Assembly: GCA_011087745.1 (NCBI GenBank)
Contig: JAALLB010000147.1
Span: 1 to 5,118, forward strand
DNA from: Hyphomicrobiales bacterium
GTDB lineage: Bacteria > Pseudomonadota > Alphaproteobacteria > Rhizobiales > Rhizobiaceae
Length of the DNA stretch: 5,118 bases
Direction of reading: 5' to 3'
The position numbers and the translations under genes are program-made. Numbering within the stretch: the first letter of the stretch is position 1; every line of letters starts with the position of its first letter. Under the pieces are notes generated by a model. That model had not been told where the DNA came from. It saw only the letters and a list, made by a program, of their open reading frames with translations, and did no database searches. Shown in pieces: positions 5,110 through 5,118 of this stretch.

Positions 5110-5118
5110 TTTCAGGCT

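Overview
The window looks like chromosomal DNA from an alphaproteobacterium, most likely of the order Hyphomicrobiales (Rhizobiales), with a fairly low GC content by eye. Three things point there. The F0 part of the ATP synthase stands alone as atpI-atpB-atpE-atpF'-atpF, with both a b' and a b subunit and no F1 genes attached. A SleB-type cell wall hydrolase lies upstream and a convergent rnhB downstream. The subunit a and c sequences are of the alphaproteobacterial kind (N-terminus MANDPISQFQ in a, loop RNPSAADGQFGRL in c). No mobile element, CRISPR array, tRNA or rRNA is visible.

Layout, left to right. Positions 1-117 hold the unresolved 3' end of an upstream + strand gene, followed by a strong intrinsic terminator (146-171). 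A TTAA-N7-TTAA sequence at 204-225, resembling a CtrA box, precedes a cell wall hydrolase gene (about 319-1458) that ends at a second strong terminator (1496-1532). A near-consensus sigma-70 promoter (TTGACA-N17-TATGTT, 1582-1610) with a leader of roughly 120 nt then drives the F0 operon: atpI (1741-2055), atpB (2128-2880), atpE (2946-3173), atpF' (3253-3783) and atpF (3793-4272). A terminator at 4295-4320 closes it. rnhB (ribonuclease HII) runs toward the operon on the minus strand from 4983. The last 135 bases appear to be a divergent intergenic region with a nested inverted repeat.

The five atp genes encode the membrane half of the H+-translocating ATP synthase: a (proton half-channels), c (rotor ring), b and b' (peripheral stalk) and the assembly factor AtpI. 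Each of the three longer intercistronic gaps (I-B, B-E, E-F') contains a hairpin or palindrome. atpE has the best ribosome binding site and is bracketed by two of them, which fits the need for many more c subunits than a or b.

The most notable observation is in rnhB. The open frame keeps all catalytic residues but loses the family's C-terminal HRxSF motif. That motif (IHRKSFLPLKQ) is present in the next frame, ending at a TAG at 4326-4328. Removing one base from the TTT at 4379-4381 restores a normal 218-residue protein and takes the operon terminator out of rnhB coding sequence. This is either a real frameshift or a one-base sequence error. I found no evidence of a previously undescribed multi-gene system; this is mostly a housekeeping region.
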